A stretch of 64,000 nucleotides of DNA, taken from Persephonella sp. KM09-Lau-8. GTDB lineage: Bacteria > Aquificota > Aquificia > Aquificales > Hydrogenothermaceae. Below, piece after piece: positions 36,132 to 45,031 of this stretch (positions are counted from its first letter, which is position 1; each line of letters begins with the position of its first letter). The notes under the pieces are model-generated. The model was given only the letters and a program-made list of their open reading frames with translations, ran no database searches and was not told the DNA's origin. The position numbers were made by a program, and so were the translations under genes. The stretch is taken from assembly GCF_000703085.1 (NCBI RefSeq), contig NZ_JNLL01000001.1:1550001-1614000 (forward strand), given 5' to 3'.

Positions 36132-37048
36132 AAGTTCTCACAGAACAGGATTTACCCTTAAAGGAAGAAACTGTATGCACAATAGGAAGTTTTGATGGTT
36201 TTCATATTGGACATATTCATCTACTGGAAAAAACTAAAGAAGAAGCCAAGAGAACAGGGAGGAAATCTCTTGTAATTACTTTTGAACCTCATCCTAAAAA
36301 AATCTTATCTCCTCAGAATGCTCCATGTCGTATAACTGATTTAACTACAAAGTTAGAACTTCTAAGATATCAAAAGATAGATTATGTCTATGTGATTCAC
36401 TTTACTAAAGAATATGCTAAGAAACCCGCAGAAGAATTTCTGGACTTTTTAACAGAAAATCTTAGATGTAAAAAAATCATAGTTGGTCATGACTGGCGTT
36501 TTGGCTATGGTGGAAAAGGTTGTGTGGAATTTGCATCAGAATATGGAAAAAAAGCAGGTTTTGAAGTTGAAGTAATTCCTCCCATAAAAATTGACAGAAC
36601 CAGAATAAGCAGCACAGAAATCAGAAAACTTCTAAAAGAAGGCAGAGTAGATGAAGCAGAAAAATATCTGGGAAGAACTTACTGCATAAAAGGTAAAGTA
36701 ATAAAAGGGGATAGACTCGGACAGAAAATAGGATTTCCCACAATAAATATTATCCCAGATGTTGATTTATGCCTGAAAAAAGGTGTTTATATGGGATATG
36801 TATCCTTTGACCACAAACTTTACCCAGCAGTTATAAACTATGGAACAAGACCAACTGTTGATGGGAAAAAAACATTTATAGAAGCTCACATTATAGGCGA
36901 AAAATTAGAAAAAGATATAAAAGAAGTAAAGATATTTTTTAAAAGATTTATCCGGGAAGAAAAAAAATTCAACAACATTCAGGAGCTTCAAAACCAGATT
37001 AAAAATGACATACAGAAAGCAATTAACGCATTAGAGGTAAAAACATGA
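36128..37048 (+). CDS. ribF: Bifunctional riboflavin kinase / FAD synthetase
   Basis: 306 residues. N-terminal FAD synthetase with CTIGSFDGFHIGHIHLL (HxGH), ITFEPHPKKIL, and VGHDWRFGYGGKG; C-terminal riboflavin kinase with GKVIKGDRLGQKIGFPTINI and GVYMGYV. Converts riboflavin to FMN and FAD. ATG overlaps recX by four bases and the stop overlaps the TPR gene by four. Confidence 0.95.
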   Translation: MKVLTEQDLPLKEETVCTIGSFDGFHIGHIHLLEKTKEEAKRTGRKSLVITFEPHPKKILSPQNAPCRITDLTTKLELLRYQKIDYVYVIHFTKEYAKKPAEEFLDFLTENLRCKKIIVGHDWRFGYGGKGCVEFASEYGKKAGFEVEVIPPIKIDRTRISSTEIRKLLKEGRVDEAEKYLGRTYCIKGKVIKGDRLGQKIGFPTINIIPDVDLCLKKGVYMGYVSFDHKLYPAVINYGTRPTVDGKKTFIEAHIIGEKLEKDIKEVKIFFKRFIREEKKFNNIQELQNQIKNDIQKAINALEVKT

Positions 37049-39840
37049 AAAAAACAGCTTTTTTAATATTGTTTTTAATCTTCAATATCTCCTTTGCTTC
37101 ACAGGTAAAAGTCCCGGAAGTTACATTTCCAGTAGAAATAACCGTTGAAAAAATAGAACAAAAACCTTTTCTACAACCTCCAGATAGACTAAAACTGAGT
37201 CAGAAAATAGAAACCCAGCTATTTGTTGAAGAATTCCCACCAATTCCTCCTTACAATGTGGAACCCCCATCAATCCCTCTTGAAAAACCATCCTCATTTA
37301 TGGGGATACCTGAAGAAAATGCCCTGATGGCCGGTGCTATAGATGATTTCTTTAACGGAAAATATCTATCAGCACGGGATAAACTGATAAAACTGCTGAA
37401 AAAATACCCTGATGTAAAATTTAAAACAGAAGCCAAATATCTTCTTGGTCTTGTGTATTACAAACTTGGTGAAAAAGAAAAAGCCCTAAAACAGTTTGAA
37501 AATACCTGTAAAACAGAAGAAACAAGCCCAATCAGAGACAAAGCCTGTTTATCTGCTGCAATACTATTACTGGACTACGGAAAGATAAAAGAAGCTGACC
37601 AGCTCCTCAAAAATGCAGAAACCCCTGATGAAAACTTTCTGTTCTGGCACGGAGTAATATTTGCCCATAACAAGAAATATAAAGAAGCATTTAATCTGAT
37701 TAAAGATATAAAATGCGAAAATCTGAATGTTGAGTTTATAGATTACTGCAAATATATGAAAGGTTATCTCTATTTTGCCAATAAACAGTTTGAAAAGGCA
37801 GTTGAAACATTAAACCAGATCAAATCTCCTGATTACTGGAGACATATCCTTCTGATAAAAGGTTTCTCCTATTTACGTCTGGGAGATTATGCAAAGGCAG
37901 AAAGCTATTTCAAAAAATATCTTGAAGGATACGGCACTGCCACCCCAATGGCAGCCTATGCAATTTACGGCCTTGGGATAATAGACCTGAAAAAAGGTAA
38001 TATCAAATCAGCCCTTGAAAAAGCAGGTATCCTTGAAACAAGAGATAAAACCCTTGCACAAAATTTATACATAAAAATAGCAGAGGTACTGGCTGATAAA
38101 GGAGATTTTGAAACAGCATTTGTCCTCCTTCAAAAATCTGCATTAACAGGTGGAAAATATGTTGAATATCTAAAGAAAAAACTTGCTATAACTGCCTATA
38201 ACTCAGGCAAATACAGATATGCATTCTTGATGTTTAAATCCATAAACCAGCCAGAGTTTGACCTTTATGCAGGATATGCCCTCCTGAAGCTAAACAGACC
38301 ACAGGAAGCAGCAGAATACATAGAAAAGGCATTAGACAGACTGACAGACCCAGAGAAAAAGCTGCAGGCACTAAAATACCTTGCAGATATATACTTCCAG
38401 CTTAAACAATACAAAAAATATCTACAGGTTGTAAAAGAGATAAGCCAGTATGACGAGGATTATGCAAGGGATTTACTGGGATGGTATTTCTTTATTAAAA
38501 AAGAATATAAAAAAGCATATCAAGCCTTTAAAGACCCTTACCTGAAAGCAATCTCAGCATTTAATGCAGGCCTTCTTGATGAAGCCCTCCAGATAGCCCA
38601 GAAAATCAATGACAGAAAAAGCAAACTCCTGATTGCCTATATATTCATCAAAAAACAACAACCTGAACTGGCCAGAAAAGTGCTGGAAGAACTATCTCAA
38701 GGAGATGATGAGATAGCCCAGAAAGCAAGCTATTTATATGCTTATACATACTTTTTACAGGGAGATTACCTTACAGCTGCACAGGAGTTTGAAAACTTTG
38801 CAAACAGATACCCAAATACAAAGCTTGGAAAGCAGGCAATTCTCAGAATGGCAAACAGCTATTACAATGCAGGAGAAACTGAAAAAGCAAGGGAGATATA
38901 CAGGCAGTTTATTGAGAAATATGCAGACAGTCCCGAGGCTATAGATGCAGCCTACCAGTTAACACTCCTTGAGATGAAAAACTCAAAAGATACGGATGTG
39001 GCAACCCAGATTAAGAAATTTATTGAGAAATACCCAGATTACCCATTTGTAAATCTTCTTAAAATTCAGCTTGCAGACTATTACCTTAGCAAAGGGAAAT
39101 TTGATGAGGCTGAGAAGTTATACTCCCAGATTATAGAACAGGATATCAAAGAAAGTGATTACGCCCTTTATAAGCTGGGATATCTCTACTACCTGAAAAA
39201 TAATTATCCTGATGCAATTAATACCCTCAGGCAGTATCTGGAAAAATATCCACAGGGTGAGTATTCCCTGAATGCAAAATCCCTGTTGGTGAAAATTTAT
39301 ATTAAACAAAAAGACCTGAAAAAAGCCATTGAAGTTCTTAAACAGATGCCAGATACAGATGAAAACAGATATCAGCTTGCAATTTTATACTACAAATTAG
39401 GGGATTTAACTCAGGCAAAAAGCTATTTTGAAGACCTTTACACAAGATTTCCTAAATACAGAAATGATATTGCCTACTATCTGGCAAAAATCCAGCTAAA
39501 ACTGGGATATCCACAGCTTGCTAAAAAATATCTGGAAGAAGCTGTAAATGGCTCAGATTACAACCATGTAGCAGAAAGTTATTATCTCCTTGGGCTGATA
39601 TACCAGCAGGAAGGTAATCTGGAAAAAGCCCTTAACAATTTTGTAAATGTGGTTTATCTTTATCCTGAAGCTAAGGAATTTGTGATAAAGGCCAGAATTA
39701 AAGCAGCCGAAATAATGAAAAGTAAAGGTCATAAACAGGAAGCCGCCTGTATGCTGAAACCCCTTAAGAAATATAATCTCAGCCCTCCCCTGCAACAAAA
39801 GGTAAAACAATTGCAAAAAGGGCTTCCCCAATGTAGATAA
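37045..39840 (+). CDS. Large exported TPR-repeat protein
   Basis: 931 residues with a signal peptide (MKKTAFLILFLIFNISFAS), a Pro/Glu-rich linker of about 70 residues, then TPR-like helix pairs through to the C-terminus (e.g. KYLLGLVYYKLGEKEKALKQ, ADYYLSKGKFDEAEKLYSQI, YLLGLIYQQEGNLEKALNNF). Probably periplasmic, acting as a scaffold. It lies directly ahead of exbB/exbD type motor genes, as YbgF/CpoB and BamD-like TPR proteins accompany Tol-Pal. Its partner is unknown. Overlaps ribF by four bases. Confidence 0.8.
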   Translation: MKKTAFLILFLIFNISFASQVKVPEVTFPVEITVEKIEQKPFLQPPDRLKLSQKIETQLFVEEFPPIPPYNVEPPSIPLEKPSSFMGIPEENALMAGAIDDFFNGKYLSARDKLIKLLKKYPDVKFKTEAKYLLGLVYYKLGEKEKALKQFENTCKTEETSPIRDKACLSAAILLLDYGKIKEADQLLKNAETPDENFLFWHGVIFAHNKKYKEAFNLIKDIKCENLNVEFIDYCKYMKGYLYFANKQFEKAVETLNQIKSPDYWRHILLIKGFSYLRLGDYAKAESYFKKYLEGYGTATPMAAYAIYGLGIIDLKKGNIKSALEKAGILETRDKTLAQNLYIKIAEVLADKGDFETAFVLLQKSALTGGKYVEYLKKKLAITAYNSGKYRYAFLMFKSINQPEFDLYAGYALLKLNRPQEAAEYIEKALDRLTDPEKKLQALKYLADIYFQLKQYKKYLQVVKEISQYDEDYARDLLGWYFFIKKEYKKAYQAFKDPYLKAISAFNAGLLDEALQIAQKINDRKSKLLIAYIFIKKQQPELARKVLEELSQGDDEIAQKASYLYAYTYFLQGDYLTAAQEFENFANRYPNTKLGKQAILRMANSYYNAGETEKAREIYRQFIEKYADSPEAIDAAYQLTLLEMKNSKDTDVATQIKKFIEKYPDYPFVNLLKIQLADYYLSKGKFDEAEKLYSQIIEQDIKESDYALYKLGYLYYLKNNYPDAINTLRQYLEKYPQGEYSLNAKSLLVKIYIKQKDLKKAIEVLKQMPDTDENRYQLAILYYKLGDLTQAKSYFEDLYTRFPKYRNDIAYYLAKIQLKLGYPQLAKKYLEEAVNGSDYNHVAESYYLLGLIYQQEGNLEKALNNFVNVVYLYPEAKEFVIKARIKAAEIMKSKGHKQEAACMLKPLKKYNLSPPLQQKVKQLQKGLPQCR

Positions 39841-39853
39841 AGGAGGATAAAAG

Positions 39854-40498
39854 ATGGAATATATAATCCAGATTTTCCAGAAAGGTGGACCTATAATGTA
39901 TCCCCTTTTATTTTTGGGGATACTGGCAATAGCATTTATTATTGAACGATTATACTCCCTTTCCTCAAGGAAAACCTTTCCTGTCAGAAAATTAGAAGAG
40001 ATATCCTTTTACATACAGGAAGGTAGATTTGCAGAAGCAATAACAATAGCTAAAAATACAAACTCGGTAGCAACAGCCCTTGTGGCTGGAGTTCTGGAGG
40101 CATACATAAGAGGAAGAAAAGACGAAGAACAGCTTAAAACCGTTGCAGAGGAAATTGCAAGGGCTGAAATTCCTAAACTTGAAGGATATATAAATGCAAT
40201 AGGAGCTATTGCTGCCATAGCCCCATTACTTGGTTTCCTTGGAACAGTAGTCGGTATGATACAGGTTTTTGAGGCACTATCTGTTGAAGGACTTTCAAAT
40301 CCAGAGGTGTTATCCTCAGGAATATCACAGGCATTGATAACCACGGCTTTTGGTCTTTCTATTGCCATTCCAACACTGGCAGCATACTGGTATTTCAGGT
40401 CTAAATTATCATTTATTGTTTCCCAGATGGAAAATCTGGCAACAGAGCTTATATACCAGCTTACAGAACTTTCCAGCAAGGAAGGTGAGCAAAAATGA
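39854..40498 (+). CDS. exbB: ExbB/TolQ-family proton channel
   Basis: 214 residues with three membrane helices: about 14-32, 110-135 and 160-180. IEGYINAIGAIAAIAPLLGFLGTVVGMI and ALITTAFGLSIAIPTLAAYWYF are the MotA/TolQ/ExbB signature. Powers envelope processes with the proton motive force together with ExbD/TolR. It follows the TPR gene by 13 bases and overlaps exbD by four. Naming as exbB rather than tolQ is a matter of context. Confidence 0.88.
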   Translation: MEYIIQIFQKGGPIMYPLLFLGILAIAFIIERLYSLSSRKTFPVRKLEEISFYIQEGRFAEAITIAKNTNSVATALVAGVLEAYIRGRKDEEQLKTVAEEIARAEIPKLEGYINAIGAIAAIAPLLGFLGTVVGMIQVFEALSVEGLSNPEVLSSGISQALITTAFGLSIAIPTLAAYWYFRSKLSFIVSQMENLATELIYQLTELSSKEGEQK

Positions 40499-40893
40499 AT
40501 TTCAGAAAATATATGAAAACACAGGATACGGGCTTTGTTGTTGATATGACAGCCCTTGTTGATATTGCTTTTATAATTATATTATTTTTAGGAATAGTAA
40601 GCACACTTGCTCCAATATCATCAATAAATGTGGAACTACCACAGGCAACAGCAGAAAAAACATCAATAGAACCTGTAAAGATATTTGTTGATAAAGATGG
40701 AAATTACTATATTGGCAGTCAAAAAGTAACAGACGCAGAAATTGCCCAATTTTTAAAATCAAAAAATGCAAAATCCCTTGTGGTTATAGCTGACAGAAGA
40801 GTTGAATATGGTAAAGTTGTTCATCTTATGGATATCGCAAAACAAAATGGCGTAGAAGAAATAAATATAGCCACAAGGAGAGGTGGTCAGTAA
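40495..40893 (+). CDS. exbD: ExbD/TolR-family biopolymer transport protein
   Basis: 132 residues: short cytoplasmic N-terminus, one membrane helix (about 15-35, VDMTALVDIAFIIILFLGIV, with the conserved Asp), and a periplasmic domain ending in MDIAKQNGVEEINIATRRGG. Motor partner of the ExbB-like protein. No TonB or TolA gene is seen nearby. Overlaps exbB by four bases and rimM by one. Confidence 0.9.
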   Translation: MNFRKYMKTQDTGFVVDMTALVDIAFIIILFLGIVSTLAPISSINVELPQATAEKTSIEPVKIFVDKDGNYYIGSQKVTDAEIAQFLKSKNAKSLVVIADRRVEYGKVVHLMDIAKQNGVEEINIATRRGGQ

Positions 40894-41396
40894 TGGCTAA
40901 AGAAGAAATGGTCATTGCTGGGAAAATACACGGAACACACGGGGTTAGAGGAGATTTAAAAATAGAGATATTTCCCCCTAACTTTAAACTGCCTGAGATT
41001 ATTTACATAAAAGATAAAGAAGGAAATCTTCAGCCTCTTGAAGTTGAGGCATTTTCAAGAAAAAAAGGCTTAATCAGATTTAAAGGATATGATGATTTAG
41101 ATAAAGCAAAAAAAATAAAACATAGATACTTTTATGTGGAAACATCCAGACTTCCAAAACCTGAAAAAGATACATTCTACGAATACCAGCTTATAGATGC
41201 CGATGTTATTTATAATGACAAAGTTGTAGGAAAAATCATAAAAGTGGATGATAGGTTATCAACAGCATATCTAATTATAAAATGCACCGATGAAAAAATC
41301 AGACATCTACCATTTATTAACGAGTTTGTGAAGGAAATAGATGTGGAAAATAAAAAAGTTTATATTCAGCCACCGGAAGGTTGGTTTTCACTTTAA
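40893..41396 (+). CDS. rimM: Ribosome maturation factor RimM
   Basis: 167 residues. GKIHGTHGVRGDLKIEIF (RimM N domain) and a C-terminal PRC-barrel (EYQLIDADVIYNDKVVGKI, RHLPFINEFVKEIDVENKKV). Assists 30S subunit head assembly by binding S19. Usually beside trmD and rplS, but here placed between exbD and phoH. ATG overlaps the exbD stop by one base. Confidence 0.93.
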   Translation: MAKEEMVIAGKIHGTHGVRGDLKIEIFPPNFKLPEIIYIKDKEGNLQPLEVEAFSRKKGLIRFKGYDDLDKAKKIKHRYFYVETSRLPKPEKDTFYEYQLIDADVIYNDKVVGKIIKVDDRLSTAYLIIKCTDEKIRHLPFINEFVKEIDVENKKVYIQPPEGWFSL

Positions 41397-41459
41397 AGTT
41401 GAAAATTTTTAAAAATGAATAAATTATCACCGTAGATAAATAAAAAGGAGGTAAGAAAG

Positions 41460-42437
41460 ATTTTAAAATTAGAAGTTCAGATTCCACAGGAAGCTTTCTG
41501 GAGCATAGTTGGAAACAGAGATGAAAATATAAAGTTCTTTGAGGATATATTCGGGGTTGATATATTTGCCAGAGGAACAAGTTTGATTGCAGAAGGAACA
41601 GAAGAAGAATTAGACAGATTTGAGGATTTTATGCAAAAAGTAGCATCTTATTTTGAAGGCGGTCATCAATTATCCCCGCAGGATGTGAGAAATCTGGCCG
41701 TTGGATACAAAAATGAAACTCCCCAGCAGCAGATAGTTGGAAATTACGAAGCGATTTTATTTACCCACAGAAAAAAACCAATAATGGCCAAAACCCCTTC
41801 CCAGAAGGCATACATAGAAACCATAAAGAAAAATGATATAACCTTTGGAGTAGGTCCTGCAGGAACAGGCAAAACATATCTTGCAATGGCTATGGCTGTT
41901 TCATATCTGAAACAACAAAAAGTAAACAGAATTATCCTGACAAGACCAGCAGTTGAAGCAGGAGAAAAACTTGGATTTCTACCGGGAACATTAACAGAAA
42001 AGGTTGATCCATATCTCAGACCTTTATACGACGCTTTATATGAAATGGTTGACCCTGACAAGATTAGAGATATGCTGGAAAAAAATATTATAGAGATTGC
42101 ACCACTGGCATTTATGAGAGGAAGAACCCTTAATGATGCTTTTATCATTCTTGATGAGGCACAGAACACAACAAAAGAACAGATGAAAATGTTCCTCACC
42201 AGAATAGGTTTTGGTTCAAAGGCAGTTATTACAGGTGATATAACACAGATAGACCTGCCGAAAGTAAGCCAGTCAGGTTTAGTAGAAGCCCTCGAAGTCC
42301 TCAAGGATGTGAAAGGCATAGGAATATGCAGGTTCTCAGAAAAAGATGTAGTCAGACATCCTGTAGTTCAGAGAATTATTACAGCTTACGATAAATACGA
42401 AAGGGAAAAAGAAAATGAACAAAATTCTAATAAGTAA
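41460..42437 (+). CDS. phoH: PhoH-like protein, ATT start
   Basis: 325 residues if begun at ATT 41460. GVGPAGTGKTYLAMAMAVSYL is Walker A, and FMRGRTLNDAFIILDEAQNTT is Walker B with the DEAQN motif. A perfect AAGGAGGT at 41445-41452 lies seven bases before ATT, and the residues that follow (LKLEVQIPQEAFWSIVGNRD) match the KH-like N domain expected in PhoH/YbeZ. The next ATG (41614) would remove that domain, and no ATG, GTG or TTG lies in frame between the stop at 41433 and it except TTG at 41583. An initiating ATT is rare (infC is the known example). Role in ribosome maturation with YbeY is established for YbeZ. Confidence 0.85.
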   Translation: MLKLEVQIPQEAFWSIVGNRDENIKFFEDIFGVDIFARGTSLIAEGTEEELDRFEDFMQKVASYFEGGHQLSPQDVRNLAVGYKNETPQQQIVGNYEAILFTHRKKPIMAKTPSQKAYIETIKKNDITFGVGPAGTGKTYLAMAMAVSYLKQQKVNRIILTRPAVEAGEKLGFLPGTLTEKVDPYLRPLYDALYEMVDPDKIRDMLEKNIIEIAPLAFMRGRTLNDAFIILDEAQNTTKEQMKMFLTRIGFGSKAVITGDITQIDLPKVSQSGLVEALEVLKDVKGIGICRFSEKDVVRHPVVQRIITAYDKYEREKENEQNSNK

Positions 42438-42876
42438 AGATATATACGACAGATATATCACAAAAAAGTTTGTGAAAGAAGTTGCAGAAAAAATCCTGAA
42501 AGAGCTTAATCTGGATAATGTGGAACTCAGCATAACCCTGACAGATAACGACACAATACAACAGATTAATAAAGAGTGGAGAAAAAAGGATAAACCAACA
42601 GATGTCCTATCCTTCCCTATAGATGAAAAACCTCCAGGATATAGATACAAAATACTGGGAGATGTGATTATCTCCCTTCCTTATGCAAAAAAACAGGCAG
42701 AAGAGATAGGTCTGTCCTACAAAGAAGAAATAGTCAGGCTTCTAACCCACGGAATTTTACATCTACTTGGCTATGACCATGAAACCTGCCCTGCAGAAGC
42801 CAAAAAAATGTTTGACCTGCAGGACAGAATATTTGAAAAAGTTATTTCTGATTATACTCAACAGGAAAGTTCTTAG
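42415..42876 (+). CDS. ybeY: Endoribonuclease YbeY
   Basis: 153 residues. HGILHLLGYDHE is the zinc-binding H-x3-H-x5-H motif; DVLSFPID and LGDVIISLPYAKKQA are conserved. It matures 16S rRNA 3' end and handles ribosome quality. Overlaps phoH by 23 bases, the usual YbeZ-YbeY pair. Its end overlaps the convergent rhodanese gene by 35 bases. Last gene of the gatC-to-ybeY operon. Confidence 0.93.
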   Translation: MNKILISKDIYDRYITKKFVKEVAEKILKELNLDNVELSITLTDNDTIQQINKEWRKKDKPTDVLSFPIDEKPPGYRYKILGDVIISLPYAKKQAEEIGLSYKEEIVRLLTHGILHLLGYDHETCPAEAKKMFDLQDRIFEKVISDYTQQESS

Positions 42877-43222
42877 CTTTCCATTCCAAAATACCGCCTT
42901 TAAGGTTATATACATGTTTTAATCCCATCTGTTCCAGCATTTTACTGGCTGTAACACTTCTGTTGCCACTTCTACAGTAAACTAAAACCTTTTTGCCTTT
43001 AAACCCTTTTCCACCAAGAAATATATACTGGAAAAGTTGAACGGGAATTAGATTGGCACCTTTTATATGACCATCTTTAAAATATTCGTCTGGAGTTCTA
43101 ACGTCTAACACAACAACATCTTTTTCCTTCATAAGCTTTGCAAATTCCTCAGCTGAAACATCTGTATAGGCAAAAGCTTTTGCAAAAATAAAGATTCCAA
43201 GAATAACAGCTAATTTTTTCAT
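42842..43222 (-). CDS. Periplasmic rhodanese-like protein
   Basis: 126 residues with a signal peptide (MKKLAVILGIFIFAKAFA). Single rhodanese domain: VVLDVRTPDEYFKDGHIKGA and VYCRSGNRSVTASKML with the catalytic Cys in CRSGNRS. Possible thiosulfate:acceptor sulfurtransferase in periplasmic sulfur metabolism, in keeping with a sulfur-oxidising Aquificota lifestyle, which is inference. Single gene, 35-base tail overlap with ybeY. Confidence 0.88.
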   Translation of the reverse strand: MKKLAVILGIFIFAKAFAYTDVSAEEFAKLMKEKDVVVLDVRTPDEYFKDGHIKGANLIPVQLFQYIFLGGKGFKGKKVLVYCRSGNRSVTASKMLEQMGLKHVYNLKGGILEWKAKNFPVEYNQK

Positions 43223-43276
43223 ACCTCACCTTCCTATGTAATAGTTCTAAAATTTTAAGAAAAGCCAGTTGAAATT

Positions 43277-43906
43277 TCAATCAACCTTAAAAAATTTGTG
43301 TATCTGGGGAATTATCCTGACTTCTATACCTTTTTTTATCAAGGATTTTTGTATTTTTAATGCCTTTCTGAAAAACTCCTGCTTGTTTCCCTCAGGTTGA
43401 AGGGTTATTGGAAAATCTACAAAAGCAGAAACAATATTTTCAGTTAAAAATTCATCAACAACAAGTTTCATCTCTGATATATATGGCTTTAAATCTATAT
43501 GAACCATGTAATTACTATCTGGCTTTGGTGAACAGACAACATATATATTTTCACTATATTCTGGATATAACTTTCCAATGATTTCTCTATAAACTGTGCC
43601 GTTAGTTTCAAGTATTACATAGTAATTTTCTTTGATTAAAGCCTCAAAAAGAGGGTCAAACCCTTCATTAACAAGGGGTTCTCCCCCTGTTATACATACT
43701 TTTTTATTGGAAAAATCTTTTATTGTATTTAGTATTTCTTCAATGGACATCAATTTATAGTTCTCTGTATCATAGGAGTAAGGAGTATCACACCAGGAAC
43801 ATCTGAGATTGCATCCTTCCAGCCTGATAAAAGAAACCGGATACCCTATAAGCCTGCCTTCACCTTCTATGGAATCAAATATCTCTACTACTTTTATTTT
43901 CTGCAT
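43277..43906 (-). CDS. queE: 7-carboxy-7-deazaguanine synthase
   Basis: 209 residues, radical SAM. IFDSIEGEGRLIGYPVSFIRLEG, then Cys32, Cys36, Cys39 (CNLRCSWC), CITGGEPLV and a short C-terminus. Converts 6-carboxy-tetrahydropterin to CDG, the substrate of QueC (30319-30999). The two enzymes of one pathway are in different operons here. Preceded by the ankyrin protein with an eight-base gap. Confidence 0.93.
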   Translation of the reverse strand: MQKIKVVEIFDSIEGEGRLIGYPVSFIRLEGCNLRCSWCDTPYSYDTENYKLMSIEEILNTIKDFSNKKVCITGGEPLVNEGFDPLFEALIKENYYVILETNGTVYREIIGKLYPEYSENIYVVCSPKPDSNYMVHIDLKPYISEMKLVVDEFLTENIVSAFVDFPITLQPEGNKQEFFRKALKIQKSLIKKGIEVRIIPQIHKFFKVD

Positions 43907-43914
43907 TTAACCCT

Positions 43915-44394
43915 TTAGGATAAAATCTTAATCATCTTCTCATCATTGAGTTCCATTGCTAAATCCAAGGGTGTTTTTCCAAATTTATTTTTTATCTCTT
44001 TATTAGCACCATGGGATATAAGTTCATAGGCTATATCTGCAGAGCTTGCTATAACTGATAGATGGAGAGGTGTATTTCCTTCATTACTCTGGACGTTTGG
44101 GTCTGCTCCTTTTTCAAGAAGCAGTTTAACTATATCAAGATATCCTCTATCAACAGCAATATGCAGAGGTGTTTCTCCAAAAGCTCCTTTTATATTAGGG
44201 TCTGCTCCTTTGTCTAAAAAATATTTAACTGATTCTATATCTCCTTCTTTCACAGCAACATGTAAAGGGCTTCCTTCATATTCATAAATCTGATTTAAGT
44301 CCACCTTTATTAGTTCAACAAGTCTATAAACCTCGTCATAATCCCCTTCCATCACTGCATCAATCAGCTTTTTTAGTAGTCTTACCTTTTCCAT
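43915..44394 (-). CDS. Ankyrin repeat protein
   Basis: 159 residues, about four ankyrin repeats: GSPLHVAVKEGDIESVKYFL, GETPLHIAVDRGYLDIVKLL, GNTPLHLSVIASSADIAYEL, GKTPLDLAMEL. No signal peptide, so probably cytoplasmic protein binding. No partner is suggested by neighbours: queE on one side and a toxin-antitoxin pair on the other. Good GGAGGG ribosome site. Repeat pattern is plain; function unknown. Confidence 0.88.
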   Translation of the reverse strand: MEKVRLLKKLIDAVMEGDYDEVYRLVELIKVDLNQIYEYEGSPLHVAVKEGDIESVKYFLDKGADPNIKGAFGETPLHIAVDRGYLDIVKLLLEKGADPNVQSNEGNTPLHLSVIASSADIAYELISHGANKEIKNKFGKTPLDLAMELNDEKMIKILS

Positions 44395-44421
44395 AATGAC
44401 CCTCCTTAGATTATTTTATAT

Positions 44422-44790
44422 TTAAATAAGTTTTAAACCTTCTATATACTTGAAATCTTTCGTATTGTAAGTTAACAATGGAGTATTATAATATAAAGCA
44501 GTTGAGGCTATTAAAGCATCTGGAATTTCTAATCCATGACTTTTTGAGTATTTTTCTATTAACTCTAAAGCAATTTTTGAAATTTCTTCATTTATCAATA
44601 GTAAATCAAACGCCCCTAAAAATTTCTTTATCTTATTTAATTCTCTTTTGTTTTTAGCTCCAAAATATAATTCCATAGCAGTTATTACACTGATTGCAAA
44701 ATCCTCTTCTTGAATATTTTTGAGGAGGTCAATGGTTTCTACATCTCCTTTAAATAATTCAATAATTATATTTGTATCCAAGATTATCAT
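44422..44790 (-). CDS. vapC: PIN-domain toxin, VapC type
   Basis: 122 residues. The four acidic residues of PIN nucleases are visible: D5 (ILDTNII), E41 region (AMELYFG), D in IPDALIASTA, and the last acidic in YNTKDF. VapC toxins cut tRNA or rRNA. Overlaps the antitoxin gene by four bases (ATG within TGA), the classic coupled order antitoxin then toxin. Its products are presumably neutralised by the 69-residue partner. Confidence 0.88.
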   Translation of the reverse strand: MIILDTNIIIELFKGDVETIDLLKNIQEEDFAISVITAMELYFGAKNKRELNKIKKFLGAFDLLLINEEISKIALELIEKYSKSHGLEIPDALIASTALYYNTPLLTYNTKDFKYIEGLKLI

Positions 44791-44996
44791 TTATTTCTTT
44801 TTCCCCAAGCTTTTTCTCTAATACCTTTCAACGTAATATCCCTATCTTTCCATATTCCAAAAACAGCTTCAAAATCCGGTTTCCTTTTCTTTTTTTTAGA
44901 TTCAATCTTAATATTTTTCACATATGGAATATCTTTTAGCATATTAATTAAATGTTTAGCTTTTTCTTCATTAGACACATCAATTACTATTTTCAT
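44787..44996 (-). CDS. Antitoxin of the VapC pair
   Basis: 69 residues. N-terminus MKIVIDVSNEEKAKHLINML is a compact alpha/beta part, then a Lys-rich linker and a C-terminal FGIWKDRDITLKGIREKAWG, the toxin-wrapping pattern seen in many VapB/DUF2281-like antitoxins. No helix-turn-helix or ribbon-helix-helix of usual VapB is apparent at the N-terminus. Overlaps the toxin gene by four bases. Confidence 0.75.
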   Translation of the reverse strand: MKIVIDVSNEEKAKHLINMLKDIPYVKNIKIESKKKKRKPDFEAVFGIWKDRDITLKGIREKAWGKRNK

Positions 44997-45031
44997 TCTA
45001 TGTCTCCTGAAAACTCCCTATATATTTAAAT

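Noticed and set aside
41583-41620. TTG at 41583 or ATG at 41614 as phoH start
   Set aside because: Neither has a ribosome site, and both would cut off conserved N-terminal residues; AAGGAGGT at 41445 points to ATT 41460.
41744-42319. 191-residue minus-strand frame opposite phoH
   Set aside because: Lies opposite conserved Walker motifs of phoH; no ribosome site and low-complexity hydrophobic/Ser composition.
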